Source of the DNA: Novosphingobium hassiacum | GTDB lineage: Bacteria; Pseudomonadota; Alphaproteobacteria; Sphingomonadales; Sphingomonadaceae | DNA length: 64,000 nt | Assembly: GCF_014196055.1 (NCBI RefSeq) | Contig: NZ_JACICY010000006.1 | Location: forward strand, 1-64,000 | Direction of reading: 5' to 3' | Shown here: in pieces, positions 15,828 through 23,794 of the stretch | Layout: each line of letters opens with the position of its first letter | Position numbering within the stretch: the stretch's first letter is position 1 | Translations under genes and position numbers: made by a program | Notes under the pieces: model-generated | What the model was told of the DNA's origin: nothing | The model's database searches: none | What the model saw: only the letters and a program-made list of their open reading frames with translations

Positions 15828-17969
15828 ATGTGGGAATTCCGGAAACGTACCGTGCTTATGGCCGGTGCCTGTGTAATCGCTTTGTCCGCCTCACCGGTGC
15901 TGGCGCAGGAAGCAATCGATGATGGCGCGCTCGAAACCATCGTAGTTGTTGCACGCAAGCGTGCAGAGAATGTCCAGACAGTTCCGATTTCGATCACCGC
16001 GATCACCGGCGAGGGCCTGCAAGCGCGCGGCATCGCCCGCGTCAGCGATTTGGTTAGCGCTGTTCCGAACCTGTCGCAGGACGGCGGCGGATCGGTCATC
16101 GGGGCGATTGGTATTCGTGGTATCGTCTCGCAGACCCGCAATATCGGTTTTGACAGCGGGCTCGGGGTCTATGTCGATGGCGTGCTGGGCGTGCGGCCCA
16201 ACTCCTTCGATCAGGAACTGCCCGACATTGCCACGCTCGAAGTCCTGCGTGGGCCGCAAGGCACCCTGTTCGGCCGCAATACGACCGCTGGCGCGATCAA
16301 CATCACCACGCGCAAGCCAGATCTGGAAGCCTTCCACGTCGAAGCCCGCGCAGCCTATGGCAATCTCAATCAGGCCGAAGGGAGCGTGTATCTCACCGGC
16401 CCACTTGCACCGGGCAAGCTCGGCTTCAAGATAGCCGGGTCCATTGCATCACGCGACGGCTACATTCGCAATTTGTTGTCCGACGACAAGCTCAACAATC
16501 TGGACCGCAAGTCCCTGCGCGGTGGGCTGTTCTGGAAAGCCGGAGACGATGTTGACGTGTCATTGGGTGGAAGCTGGCTGAAGCAGGCCGACCGGCTGCT
16601 GCTGGGCCAGGTCGCTGACAACACCAGAGGCGGCCTTGCCGGCCTGCCGGGTTTCTTTGACGACCCCTATCTCGTGGCGCAGGACGCAGGCAGCCTCCAG
16701 ACACGTGAAATCTGGACCACCAACCTCAATGTCGATTGGCGGTTGGGCGACTATACGCTCACATCGATCACCGCTTATGGTGACAACAAATCGCAACTGC
16801 TCGATGATGACGATGCACGGCCGATACCGCTGTCGACATCAAACTTTCAAGACGGCGCACGGCAGTTCACGCAGGAACTGCGACTTGCCTCGCCCGGTGG
16901 TAAAAGCTTCGATTACCTGATCGGCCTTTACTACCTCCATCAGGATGCCGACGCCGATCGCGCGACCAGCGTTTTCGGCCCTCCCGGCCCGGGCGCGTTC
17001 CTTGGGGCGATTTCCAGCATTTCCACGCTCAAGACCGATGCCTACGCAATCTTTGCAAGCGGCAATCTGCGCCCGGCCGACGGCATCACGATCAGCGGTG
17101 GCCTTCGCTACAATATCGAGACGCGCAATCTTGATTTCCGGCAGACCAATACGTCGTTCGTACCGCTGCCGAACCTGACCGCACAGCTTGACCGCAAGGA
17201 CGAAAACCTGTCGGGCAATCTTAGCGTCACTTATGAATTCGCCAGCAATGCGCGCGTCTATGCCAGTGTCGCGCGCGGGTTCAAGAGCGGCGGCTTCAAC
17301 CCCGATATTGTTGGCAGCACGGATATCAGCTTCGGTCCTGAGAATGCATGGAGCTACGAAGCCGGCTTCAAGGCAGACCTGCTTGACCGCAAGCTGCGCG
17401 TCAACGCGGCGGCTTTCTACACCGATTACAAGGACTTGCAGGTCTCAGCTTTGGTCGGCGCGGCCTTTCAGATCCGCAATGCAGCCGCGGCCAAAATCAA
17501 GGGCTTCGAAATTGAAGTCACGGCGAAGCCCGTGCGCGCGTTCGAATTCAACTTTGGCGCGGGCTATACCGATGCGACGTACGATGATTTTCCGGGCTGC
17601 GGACCGGGCCTGAACTGTGCGGGCAACCGCCTGCCGTTCGTGCCCAAACTCTCCCTCAATGCGGGCGGTCAGTTGACCCTGCCAGTGGCTGAGGGATCGC
17701 TTGTCCTGCGCTCAGACCTGTCGTGGCGCAGCAGCGTGTTCTACGAAGCGAGCAACGTGCCCGATGGCAAGCTTCCGGGCTACGTGCTGGTCAACGGACG
17801 GATTGGCTATACCTTCGCCGATGACAAGCTGACGGTTGCGGTGTTCGGGCGAAATCTGTTCGACAATCGCTATCGCGACTTCTCGTTCTATCTTGCGCCA
17901 TTCGATCAGCGCATGGTGCGTTGGGCTCCGCCGCGTACATACGGGCTCGAGATCAGCACCCGCTTCTGA
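15828..17969 (+). CDS. TonB-dependent receptor
   Basis: The 713-residue outer-membrane receptor has a signal peptide ending SASPVLAQ. A TonB box (LETIVVVARKR) lies near residue 40, and the plug carries VLRGPQGTLFGRNTTAGAINI. The barrel ends in GLEISTRF with the expected terminal Phe that the BAM machinery recognises. It is about 100 residues shorter than the receptor at 9836 but of the same nutrient-type group. A hairpin follows it, and an exported amidohydrolase gene is next on the same strand 63 bp later, so receptor and hydrolase are probably one import unit. Confidence 0.85.
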   Translation: MWEFRKRTVLMAGACVIALSASPVLAQEAIDDGALETIVVVARKRAENVQTVPISITAITGEGLQARGIARVSDLVSAVPNLSQDGGGSVIGAIGIRGIVSQTRNIGFDSGLGVYVDGVLGVRPNSFDQELPDIATLEVLRGPQGTLFGRNTTAGAINITTRKPDLEAFHVEARAAYGNLNQAEGSVYLTGPLAPGKLGFKIAGSIASRDGYIRNLLSDDKLNNLDRKSLRGGLFWKAGDDVDVSLGGSWLKQADRLLLGQVADNTRGGLAGLPGFFDDPYLVAQDAGSLQTREIWTTNLNVDWRLGDYTLTSITAYGDNKSQLLDDDDARPIPLSTSNFQDGARQFTQELRLASPGGKSFDYLIGLYYLHQDADADRATSVFGPPGPGAFLGAISSISTLKTDAYAIFASGNLRPADGITISGGLRYNIETRNLDFRQTNTSFVPLPNLTAQLDRKDENLSGNLSVTYEFASNARVYASVARGFKSGGFNPDIVGSTDISFGPENAWSYEAGFKADLLDRKLRVNAAAFYTDYKDLQVSALVGAAFQIRNAAAAKIKGFEIEVTAKPVRAFEFNFGAGYTDATYDDFPGCGPGLNCAGNRLPFVPKLSLNAGGQLTLPVAEGSLVLRSDLSWRSSVFYEASNVPDGKLPGYVLVNGRIGYTFADDKLTVAVFGRNLFDNRYRDFSFYLAPFDQRMVRWAPPRTYGLEISTRF

Positions 17970-17975
17970 CGTCCG

Positions 17976-18001
17976 CCGGCTGCCTCATCCGGGGCAGCCG
18001 G
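17976..18001. terminator. Hairpin between receptor and amidohydrolase genes
   Basis: CCGGCTGCC at 17976-17984 pairs perfectly with GGCAGCCGG at 17993-18001 around an 8-nt loop. No T-run follows. In this short gap it may lower, rather than stop, transcription into the amidohydrolase gene or protect the receptor mRNA. Confidence 0.5.
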
Positions 18002-18032
18002 TCACCCCCTACAATCTTTCCGAGTTACACAC

Positions 18033-19835
18033 ATGCGCAAACCCCTCCGCCGGACCCTGCTTGCTGCGTCAGCCCTCGTACTTGCTGCGGCAATGCCTGC
18101 CCATGCCCAGTTCCAGGATGCGATTGGCAAAGCTCCTCCCGTCCCGGCAGACGTGATCTATACCAATGGTCACGTCCTGACACCGCAGGGGTGGCGCGAA
18201 GCGATTGCTGTGGCCGATGCCACCATCCTTCGAACTGGCACCGAAGCGGAACTTGCCGAACACCGCAACGCCTCTACGCGCACCGTCGACCTTGGGGGAC
18301 GCACGGTCCTGCCCGGCCTCATCGACATGCACGTCCATGCCGTTGATGCAGGACTTCAGGCAGCAGGGTGCATTTTCCCCCAAGGCGCTGCGATGGCCAC
18401 CGCGATCGCGAAGGTCAGACAGTGTGCCGCCCAGGCAGCGCCGGGCGCCTGGATACAGGGCGGGCAGTGGGACTCGACCTCGCTAGGCAAAATCGCACCA
18501 AGCGCCAAGCTGCTGGACGCCGTGGCGCCGAACAATCCCGTGGTCTTGCATGACATCAGCCTGCACAGTGTTTGGGTGAACAGCGCAGCCCTGAAACTGG
18601 CTGGCATAACCAGCACCACGCCCAATCCTGCGGGCGGCGTGATCGAGCGCGACGCCAAGGGCAACCCCACCGGAGTCCTGCGCGAAACCGCAGCCATCGC
18701 TTTGCTCAACAAGGTCCCTGCGCCAACGCAGGAGCAACGGGTTGCCGCGCTGGAAAGCGCGACACGCCAGATGCTGGCTCAGGGCATCACGTCCTATGAA
18801 GAAGCGTTAATGGCCACGGCAAATGCCCGCGTCTATGCCGCGCTGGCCGACCGTGGTGGTCTCGTTCCCTATGTTCGCACCTGCATGTGGGACAACGATC
18901 AGGACCTGATAGCGCAGCGCAATCTCTACGCCCGGCCCCGCCTTGATCTGGGTTGCGTCAAGATGATCCTCGATGGTGTCCCGACAGATGCCCACACCGC
19001 GGCAATGATCGAACCTTACGCCGATGCAGATCACAGGCTTGGCCCTGACCGGCAGAAGGGCACGCTGATCATCGATCCTCAGGATATCACCGCAAAGATC
19101 GTCCGATACGATGCGGCGGGCCTCACTGTGAAGCTTCACGCAGCAGGCGATGCCTCCGTGCGCGCGGCGCTCGACGGGATTGCCGCAGCCCGTCAGAAGA
19201 ATGGCATATACGGCCCGCACCACGAGATTGCCCACGCCAATTTCATTGCGCCGCGGGATGTGGCGCGGGCTGCTCAACTTGGGGCGACCTACGAATTCTC
19301 GCCCTATCTGTGGTTCCCCAGCCCTCCGGTGAGAGACGTTGTACGCTCAGTCGGCGCGGCACGCATGGAGCGATTCACGCCGGTGCGCGATGCCTTGGAA
19401 GCCGGAGCGCGGGTCGTGCTTGGATCGGACTGGCCGGTCATTCCTTCGATGTCGCCATGGGTCGCGATCGAAACCCTTGTTACGCGGCAGGCACCGGGCG
19501 GCAGTCCCGAGGTCTTGTCGCCGGGCCAGCGCATCTCTGTGGGCCAGGCCGTGACGATGCTGACCAGCAGCGCTGCCAGCCAGCTTGGCATCGGTCACCG
19601 CGTCGGCTCAATCGAACCAGGCAAGCAGGCCGATTTCATCGTGATCGACCGCGACATTTTTGCCGTATCACCCACGACTATTCACCAGACGCGTGTGCTG
19701 CGCACGGTGGTGGCGGGCAAGGATGTCTACGCCACGCAATGGGGCGGAGGCTGGCATGTAGTGCCAGCCTCTGTCACGCTACCTCGGCGTTCCGTGCCTT
19801 CACACCAAGGTACTCCCTTGCCGCTGCTCCGCTGA
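18033..19835 (+). CDS. Exported amidohydrolase, family 3 (YtcJ-like)
   Basis: This roughly 600-residue metal-dependent hydrolase begins with a signal peptide (LAASALVLAAAMPAHAQ). Its metal-binding motif HxH is seen in GLIDMHVHAVD near residue 100. Further histidines lie in KLHAAGD and HHEIAHANF, and an Asp in LGSDWPV, as in YtcJ-type members. Export is unusual for cytoplasmic amidohydrolases and suggests a periplasmic substrate delivered by the receptor encoded just upstream. The C-terminal tail after VVAGKDVYATQ is odd: its last 62 bases overlap the end of the convergent gene on the other strand. The ribosome-binding site is weak. Confidence 0.75.
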   Translation: MRKPLRRTLLAASALVLAAAMPAHAQFQDAIGKAPPVPADVIYTNGHVLTPQGWREAIAVADATILRTGTEAELAEHRNASTRTVDLGGRTVLPGLIDMHVHAVDAGLQAAGCIFPQGAAMATAIAKVRQCAAQAAPGAWIQGGQWDSTSLGKIAPSAKLLDAVAPNNPVVLHDISLHSVWVNSAALKLAGITSTTPNPAGGVIERDAKGNPTGVLRETAAIALLNKVPAPTQEQRVAALESATRQMLAQGITSYEEALMATANARVYAALADRGGLVPYVRTCMWDNDQDLIAQRNLYARPRLDLGCVKMILDGVPTDAHTAAMIEPYADADHRLGPDRQKGTLIIDPQDITAKIVRYDAAGLTVKLHAAGDASVRAALDGIAAARQKNGIYGPHHEIAHANFIAPRDVARAAQLGATYEFSPYLWFPSPPVRDVVRSVGAARMERFTPVRDALEAGARVVLGSDWPVIPSMSPWVAIETLVTRQAPGGSPEVLSPGQRISVGQAVTMLTSSAASQLGIGHRVGSIEPGKQADFIVIDRDIFAVSPTTIHQTRVLRTVVAGKDVYATQWGGGWHVVPASVTLPRRSVPSHQGTPLPLLR

Positions 19836-20745
19836 CAACGGGACGTCCAACCGATGCTGCCAATGCGATCGCGGCTTCTACAAGTTCGCCGTTACGCAAT
19901 TGGGTGGTTCCACTCACGTCCTCTTCACCCACCCGAATGTGACCGCCCTTCTCGAGAGCATAGCGCGCAACCGGTGTATCGAGAACATTGTCTCCCTGGG
20001 TTGCAATCAGCCAAGGCAGATCAACGCCTTCCAGCGCTTCCAGATAGGCATCGAGCGCCTTGACGGTGGGAGCAAGAGCATTGCGCACCGTCGGCTCCCT
20101 GTTCGTCCAGACCTTGTACCGTCCGCCAAACCAGATCTTCACCATCGTGCCTTTGGGCAACAGGCCGCGTTCGGCATATTCCCGGATCCAGTAGCACATC
20201 GATGGCGTATAAATGCCCAGCGCAAGGGGTGTCTGATGCTTGTTGGCAAGCATCACAAGATCATGCGCTTCGGAATAGGTCTGGCCATTGACCCAGGAAT
20301 TGTTGGGCAGCCCTGTCTCGTCCATGACAGCGAACACGGTGCGCCCGAGTTCAACAGCGATCATGGTTAGGCAGCCAGCTTGCGCAAGCGCGGGGTAATG
20401 CTGGTGGACCTCGGCGTGGGTCGTGCCCGTCAACAGCGGCGCAGGATAGATCAGGGCGTGTGGATGTGTGGCGAGTATCTCCTCATTCATCCGGACAACC
20501 TGCGCCACCTGCTGCTCGATCGACAGGTCTATGTCCTGATGGTGATGAATGATGCTTGCCCCTGCATCGAGCGAGGCGCGCGCTCCAGCCAGCGTCGGTC
20601 CATAAAGGCTGCGCTCGCTTAGTGCAGATCTCGCAGCCTCAACATCTATCGCTGGCGAGGCGTTATCTGCCAGAACTGCAATACCCCCCGCCTTTTCCAA
20701 GGAGACGGCGGCTTCCACGATGACCGGAGTTTCGGAGCCCGACAT
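19774..20745 (-). CDS. DUF849 beta-keto acid cleavage enzyme (BKACE)
   Basis: The protein has about 323 residues with the DUF849/BKACE TIM-barrel. Known members such as 3-keto-5-aminohexanoate cleavage enzyme combine a beta-keto acid with acetyl-CoA to give acetoacetate and a new CoA thioester. The zinc-binding pair is kept in IIHHHQD (family norm HLHVRD), but the Arg after it is absent. The late GGHIRVGEED stretch is typical. It reads in line with iacA-iacB-iacE-iacG and is probably the last gene of that operon, 160 bp after iacG. GAGGAAG lies before the ATG at 20745. Its 3' end overlaps the amidohydrolase gene by 62 bp. Confidence 0.75.
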   Translation of the reverse strand: MSGSETPVIVEAAVSLEKAGGIAVLADNASPAIDVEAARSALSERSLYGPTLAGARASLDAGASIIHHHQDIDLSIEQQVAQVVRMNEEILATHPHALIYPAPLLTGTTHAEVHQHYPALAQAGCLTMIAVELGRTVFAVMDETGLPNNSWVNGQTYSEAHDLVMLANKHQTPLALGIYTPSMCYWIREYAERGLLPKGTMVKIWFGGRYKVWTNREPTVRNALAPTVKALDAYLEALEGVDLPWLIATQGDNVLDTPVARYALEKGGHIRVGEEDVSGTTQLRNGELVEAAIALAASVGRPVVSGAAAREYLGVKARNAEVA

Positions 20746-20905
20746 GACAACTTCCTCTTCCAAGCGGTGACCGCTTCTATTGGAAGTCTAAGATTGCCGT
20801 GTGCCAAGCACAACGCAACGGCCTCAACCTTGAAGCCACATTTCAGGCTGGGACAAACCGATGACATCGGGATGCGTTGCGTGGAGCCGCGGGCAGCTCC
20901 GCAGT

Positions 20906-21418
20906 TCAGCCGACAGGGTGATAGCGGCGATCAAAGTAGATCAGCCCACCCTCGCCTGTGCCTTTGAGGATCTCGCGCACTTCACCCATCACGATGCTGT
21001 GGGTCGAAGCCTCGATCATCATCGAAACGGTGCAAGCGATCGTCAATTGCGCCACGCCCAACCCCGGCAGATCGAGTGCGGTGCGCACCAGATCGCCTGC
21101 CTGATCGAAGCGCCGGGCCATGGGTAATGCCGGATCGGCAAAAAGTCGTGACAGATCCTCTTGCCCGGCCGCCAAGACATTGACCGCAAACGCACCATTC
21201 TGCGTCAGCACGTCATGCATCCGCGACGATCGGTTGATACAGACCAGCATCGATGCCGGGCTATCGGAAAGCGAGCAGACAGCCGTGGCCGTCATCCCGT
21301 GCCGACCGGCCGGTCCGTCAGTCGTAATCACGCTTACTGCCGCACCGAGCGTTGCCATTGCATCGCGAAAGCTCGGACTTTGGCGCGGCTCACCGCATGA
21401 AGAGGCCACCGTTTGCAT
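20906..21418 (-). CDS. iacG: Flavin reductase, HpaC-like (IacG)
   Basis: The protein has about 170 residues of the NAD(P)H:flavin oxidoreductase domain. Recognisable parts are FRDAMATLGAAVSVITTDGPAG, then GMTATAVCSLSDSPASMLVCINRSSRMHD, and the closing GGLIYFDRRYHPVG. It would reduce free FMN or FAD with NAD(P)H for the monooxygenase IacA encoded in the same operon, as IacG does in known clusters. The start is uncertain: I use the ATG at 21418, which overlaps the end of iacE by 29 bp and gives the usual HpaC length. An ATG at 21433 is the alternative. The other flavin monooxygenase in the window (12797-14032) could also draw on it. Confidence 0.75.
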   Translation of the reverse strand: MQTVASSCGEPRQSPSFRDAMATLGAAVSVITTDGPAGRHGMTATAVCSLSDSPASMLVCINRSSRMHDVLTQNGAFAVNVLAAGQEDLSRLFADPALPMARRFDQAGDLVRTALDLPGLGVAQLTIACTVSMMIEASTHSIVMGEVREILKGTGEGGLIYFDRRYHPVG

Positions 21419-22133
21419 CCCAAACTGCTCCATTGGCAAACGCCGCGTCGCGGCCGGCCAGATGCACCGCGGTGCGGGCGATAAATCCTGTGTCCCCAAG
21501 GCAGCGCACGGGAATGGTCTCGACCAATGCAGACAAGGCCGCAGCAGGTACCAGTTCGTGCACGGCCGGTGAATCGAGTGGTCCCGGCGCGATGGCGCTG
21601 ACGGCTACGCCCGATGGCCCCAGATCGCGTGCGAACACCTTGGTCAAAGTGATGATCCCACCCTTCGACGCGGCATAATGCGCGCCGGTTGCGGTGCCAC
21701 CGTTTTGCCCGGCAAGCGAAGCCATGTTGACAATGCGCCCGTATCCCTGCGCCTTGAACAGCCGCCCGAAGACCTGACAACCGATGAATGTGCCCCGCAA
21801 ATTGACCTCGACGACCGCCGAGAACTCGTCCGGGTCGATCTCAAGCACGGGTCTGGCTTTGGTCACTACCGCGTTGTTCACCAGCGCATGAACGCTGCCG
21901 AACTGCGCGAGCATGGCATCGCGCGCGGCTTCGAACTGGGCTACATCGCGCACATCGAGTGTTATGCCAATCGCTGTGCGGCCTTCCGGGTCAAGGCTTG
22001 CGGCAAGCGCGTGCGCAGCCGCCCCATCGACATCGGACACGCCCACATGCCAGCCCGCGCTGTGAAATGCGCGCGCCAGAGCCTCGCCCAGACCACGCGC
22101 AGCGCCGGTTATGAGGACTGTGTCAGCGCTCAC
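21390..22133 (-). CDS. iacE: Short-chain dehydrogenase/reductase (IacE-like)
   Basis: This 247-residue classical SDR has the cofactor motif TGAARGLG at residues 9-16, NNAV near residue 87, and the catalytic Ser139, Tyr153 and Lys157 (YAASK). Asp at 34-36 in VSDVDG suggests preference for NAD(H). In IAA degradation IacE acts after the monooxygenase on hydroxylated or oxo-indole acetate. The start is a GTG, three bases after the iacB stop, with GGAG and GAGGG just upstream. Its stop lies within the start region of iacG, so the genes are translationally coupled. Confidence 0.75.
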   Translation of the reverse strand: MSADTVLITGAARGLGEALARAFHSAGWHVGVSDVDGAAAHALAASLDPEGRTAIGITLDVRDVAQFEAARDAMLAQFGSVHALVNNAVVTKARPVLEIDPDEFSAVVEVNLRGTFIGCQVFGRLFKAQGYGRIVNMASLAGQNGGTATGAHYAASKGGIITLTKVFARDLGPSGVAVSAIAPGPLDSPAVHELVPAAALSALVETIPVRCLGDTGFIARTAVHLAGRDAAFANGAVWDANGGLFMR

Positions 22134-22136
22134 CCC

Positions 22137-22502
22137 TCAAAGCTCCGGAATGACGAGTTCGCGGCCGATGCGTGCCTCGAAGCGCATGTAGCGCCACAGG
22201 CGATAATCATCGACTTCGATCGTGCGCAGCAGGTTGCAAGCGGCTACCACGCTGTCGCGGTTCGGCATGTCAGCAAGAATATAGAACGTCCAGGGCCAGC
22301 CGGTGGGCGATGTGCCGACCATCGTCTCATCATCGTCGATCGTGCCCAGAATGGTCACACCCGGCAGATCGCGGATGCTGCGCAGCAAAACGCCTGTCGC
22401 AGCCCAGACCTTGCCGATCTCGCTTGAAGGCAGGTCAAAGAAGTTCTGCAGCACGGCTCCGCACAGGAGGACACGCAAGGGGCGGGTTGATGTTTCGGTC
22501 AT
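22137..22502 (-). CDS. iacB: Small protein of the IAA operon (IacB-like)
   Basis: The 121-residue protein has a ferredoxin-like dimeric alpha-beta-barrel look, similar in size to muconolactone isomerases and EthD-like proteins: a first strand VLLCGAVLQNFF, a long helix, the strand VTILGTIDDDETMVG, and then GWPWTFYILADMP. It sits between iacA (18 bp upstream) and iacE (3 bp downstream), exactly where iacB lies in described iac operons. The name therefore rests mostly on position. IacB has no firmly proven reaction; an isomerase or chaperone-like role in the early oxidation steps is possible. Confidence 0.6.
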   Translation of the reverse strand: MTETSTRPLRVLLCGAVLQNFFDLPSSEIGKVWAATGVLLRSIRDLPGVTILGTIDDDETMVGTSPTGWPWTFYILADMPNRDSVVAACNLLRTIEVDDYRLWRYMRFEARIGRELVIPEL

Positions 22503-22520
22503 AGCAGTTGATCTCCGCGA

Positions 22521-23672
22521 TCAGGGGAAGCCGGGGGGCGGGGTCAGCCCGAAGAGCACTTTGCCAGCACTTTCGAAAGTGCCGTCGGCCAGAAAAGCGT
22601 GCTGCGGCACGATCATCGCATCGTGCATGTAGTGCGCCACGGGATGGCCTTCGAAGATACCAGTTGTCCCGCTCATGCGATAGACGGCCGTTGCCACGTC
22701 CGATCCCGCGCGTGCCGCATGACTAGCGCCCAGGCGCAGCATCGCAATCTGCTTTGGTGTCAGGTCATCACCGTTTTGCAACACGTCGAATGCTTCTTCG
22801 GTGGTCTCATAAAAGAACGCACGCGCAGAGCGCAGCGTTGCTTCGGCGCGGGCAATATCGCTTTGAACGTTTGGCCGGTTGGCCAATGTTGGCGCTCCGG
22901 TGATGGATGTGCGTCCCAGCGCATAGTCCATCAGCTCCTCGATCGCGGCACGGCCTACGCCGAGCGCGACGACAGCCAGAACCTGCGCGGCGAGTGCCAT
23001 CGCTGGATAGCGGAATAGCGGGCCATCGAGGTTGGACTTGCTCCCACGCACGAACGTCCATTCGCGCGGCACAATGACCTTGTCCACGACCACGTCGTGG
23101 CTGCCCGTACCCTTGAGACCGATCACATTCCAGTTGCGCACGATTTTGGCCTTGTGAGCAGGCATGACTGCAACCAGCGGCAGACGCCCGGTCGAAGCGT
23201 CGCCTTCCACCTTGATGCCAACGCCGATGTAGTCCGCGCCCGTGCTGCCGCTTCCCCAACTCCAGCGGCCATTGACTTCCAGCGCATCGCCGATCGGCGT
23301 TGCCGCTTGTGGCGGGAAAATCATGCCGGAAAACACCACGTCCGGGCCATTGGCATACATCTCCTCAAGCGAGGAGATCGGCAAAGAGCCGAGGTAGGTT
23401 GCCGAAACACCGAAGCTTGCCACCCATCCTGCCGATCCGTCGGCCTGCGCGATGCGCTCGATCATACGCAGGAACGCGGCGGGTGAAACTTCGTCACCAC
23501 CCAGCTTTTTGGCGACGCAAGCCCGATAGACACCGGCCCGCTTCATCATGCCGACCACATCTTCGCTGATCTGCTGCTGTTGCGAAAACTCGCCTCGCCG
23601 CGCGCGGCACGCGGCAAGCAGTTCCGCCATCGGGTCTAGAGCATCAGTTTGCTCAAGAGGTGCAGCTGCCAT
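22521..23672 (-). CDS. iacA: Indole-3-acetate monooxygenase (IacA-like flavoprotein)
   Basis: The 383-residue protein has the acyl-CoA dehydrogenase fold used by flavin-dependent aromatic monooxygenases. Seen in order are an N-terminal helical part (RACVAKKLGGDEVSPAAF), a middle sheet domain (ALEVNGRWSWGSGSTGADYIGVG, NVIGLKGTGSHDVVVDKVIVP) and a C-terminal helix bundle with YRMSGTTGIFEGHPVAHY. The catalytic Glu of true acyl-CoA dehydrogenases is not apparent. IacA starts IAA degradation by hydroxylating the indole ring, with flavin from a reductase such as IacG, four genes on. GGAGG precedes the ATG. It heads iacA-iacB-iacE-iacG-BKACE, with the aldehyde dehydrogenase gene 122 bp upstream on the same strand. 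Confidence 0.75.
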   Translation of the reverse strand: MAAAPLEQTDALDPMAELLAACRARRGEFSQQQQISEDVVGMMKRAGVYRACVAKKLGGDEVSPAAFLRMIERIAQADGSAGWVASFGVSATYLGSLPISSLEEMYANGPDVVFSGMIFPPQAATPIGDALEVNGRWSWGSGSTGADYIGVGIKVEGDASTGRLPLVAVMPAHKAKIVRNWNVIGLKGTGSHDVVVDKVIVPREWTFVRGSKSNLDGPLFRYPAMALAAQVLAVVALGVGRAAIEELMDYALGRTSITGAPTLANRPNVQSDIARAEATLRSARAFFYETTEEAFDVLQNGDDLTPKQIAMLRLGASHAARAGSDVATAVYRMSGTTGIFEGHPVAHYMHDAMIVPQHAFLADGTFESAGKVLFGLTPPPGFP

Positions 23673-23794
23673 CGGATCCTCCGTTTACGTGCCAGGTTTG
23701 TGCGCGGGCATTTCCCCCGCGGTCTGGTGACCAGCATTTGCCGCCAGATACTGCGCAGTTGCTATGCATTTCGCGCAGCAAAGCTGGTTTGATT
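23673..23794 (-). promoter_or_regulatory. Gap between aldehyde dehydrogenase and iacA with a small hairpin
   Basis: CGCGGG at 23703-23708 and CCCGCG at 23716-23721 form a perfect 6-bp stem, and CTGGT-G-ACCAG at 23724-23734 is an 11-nt palindrome. Either could be part of a separate iacA promoter or an attenuator between the two genes. No strong -35/-10 pair was found. Confidence 0.3.
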
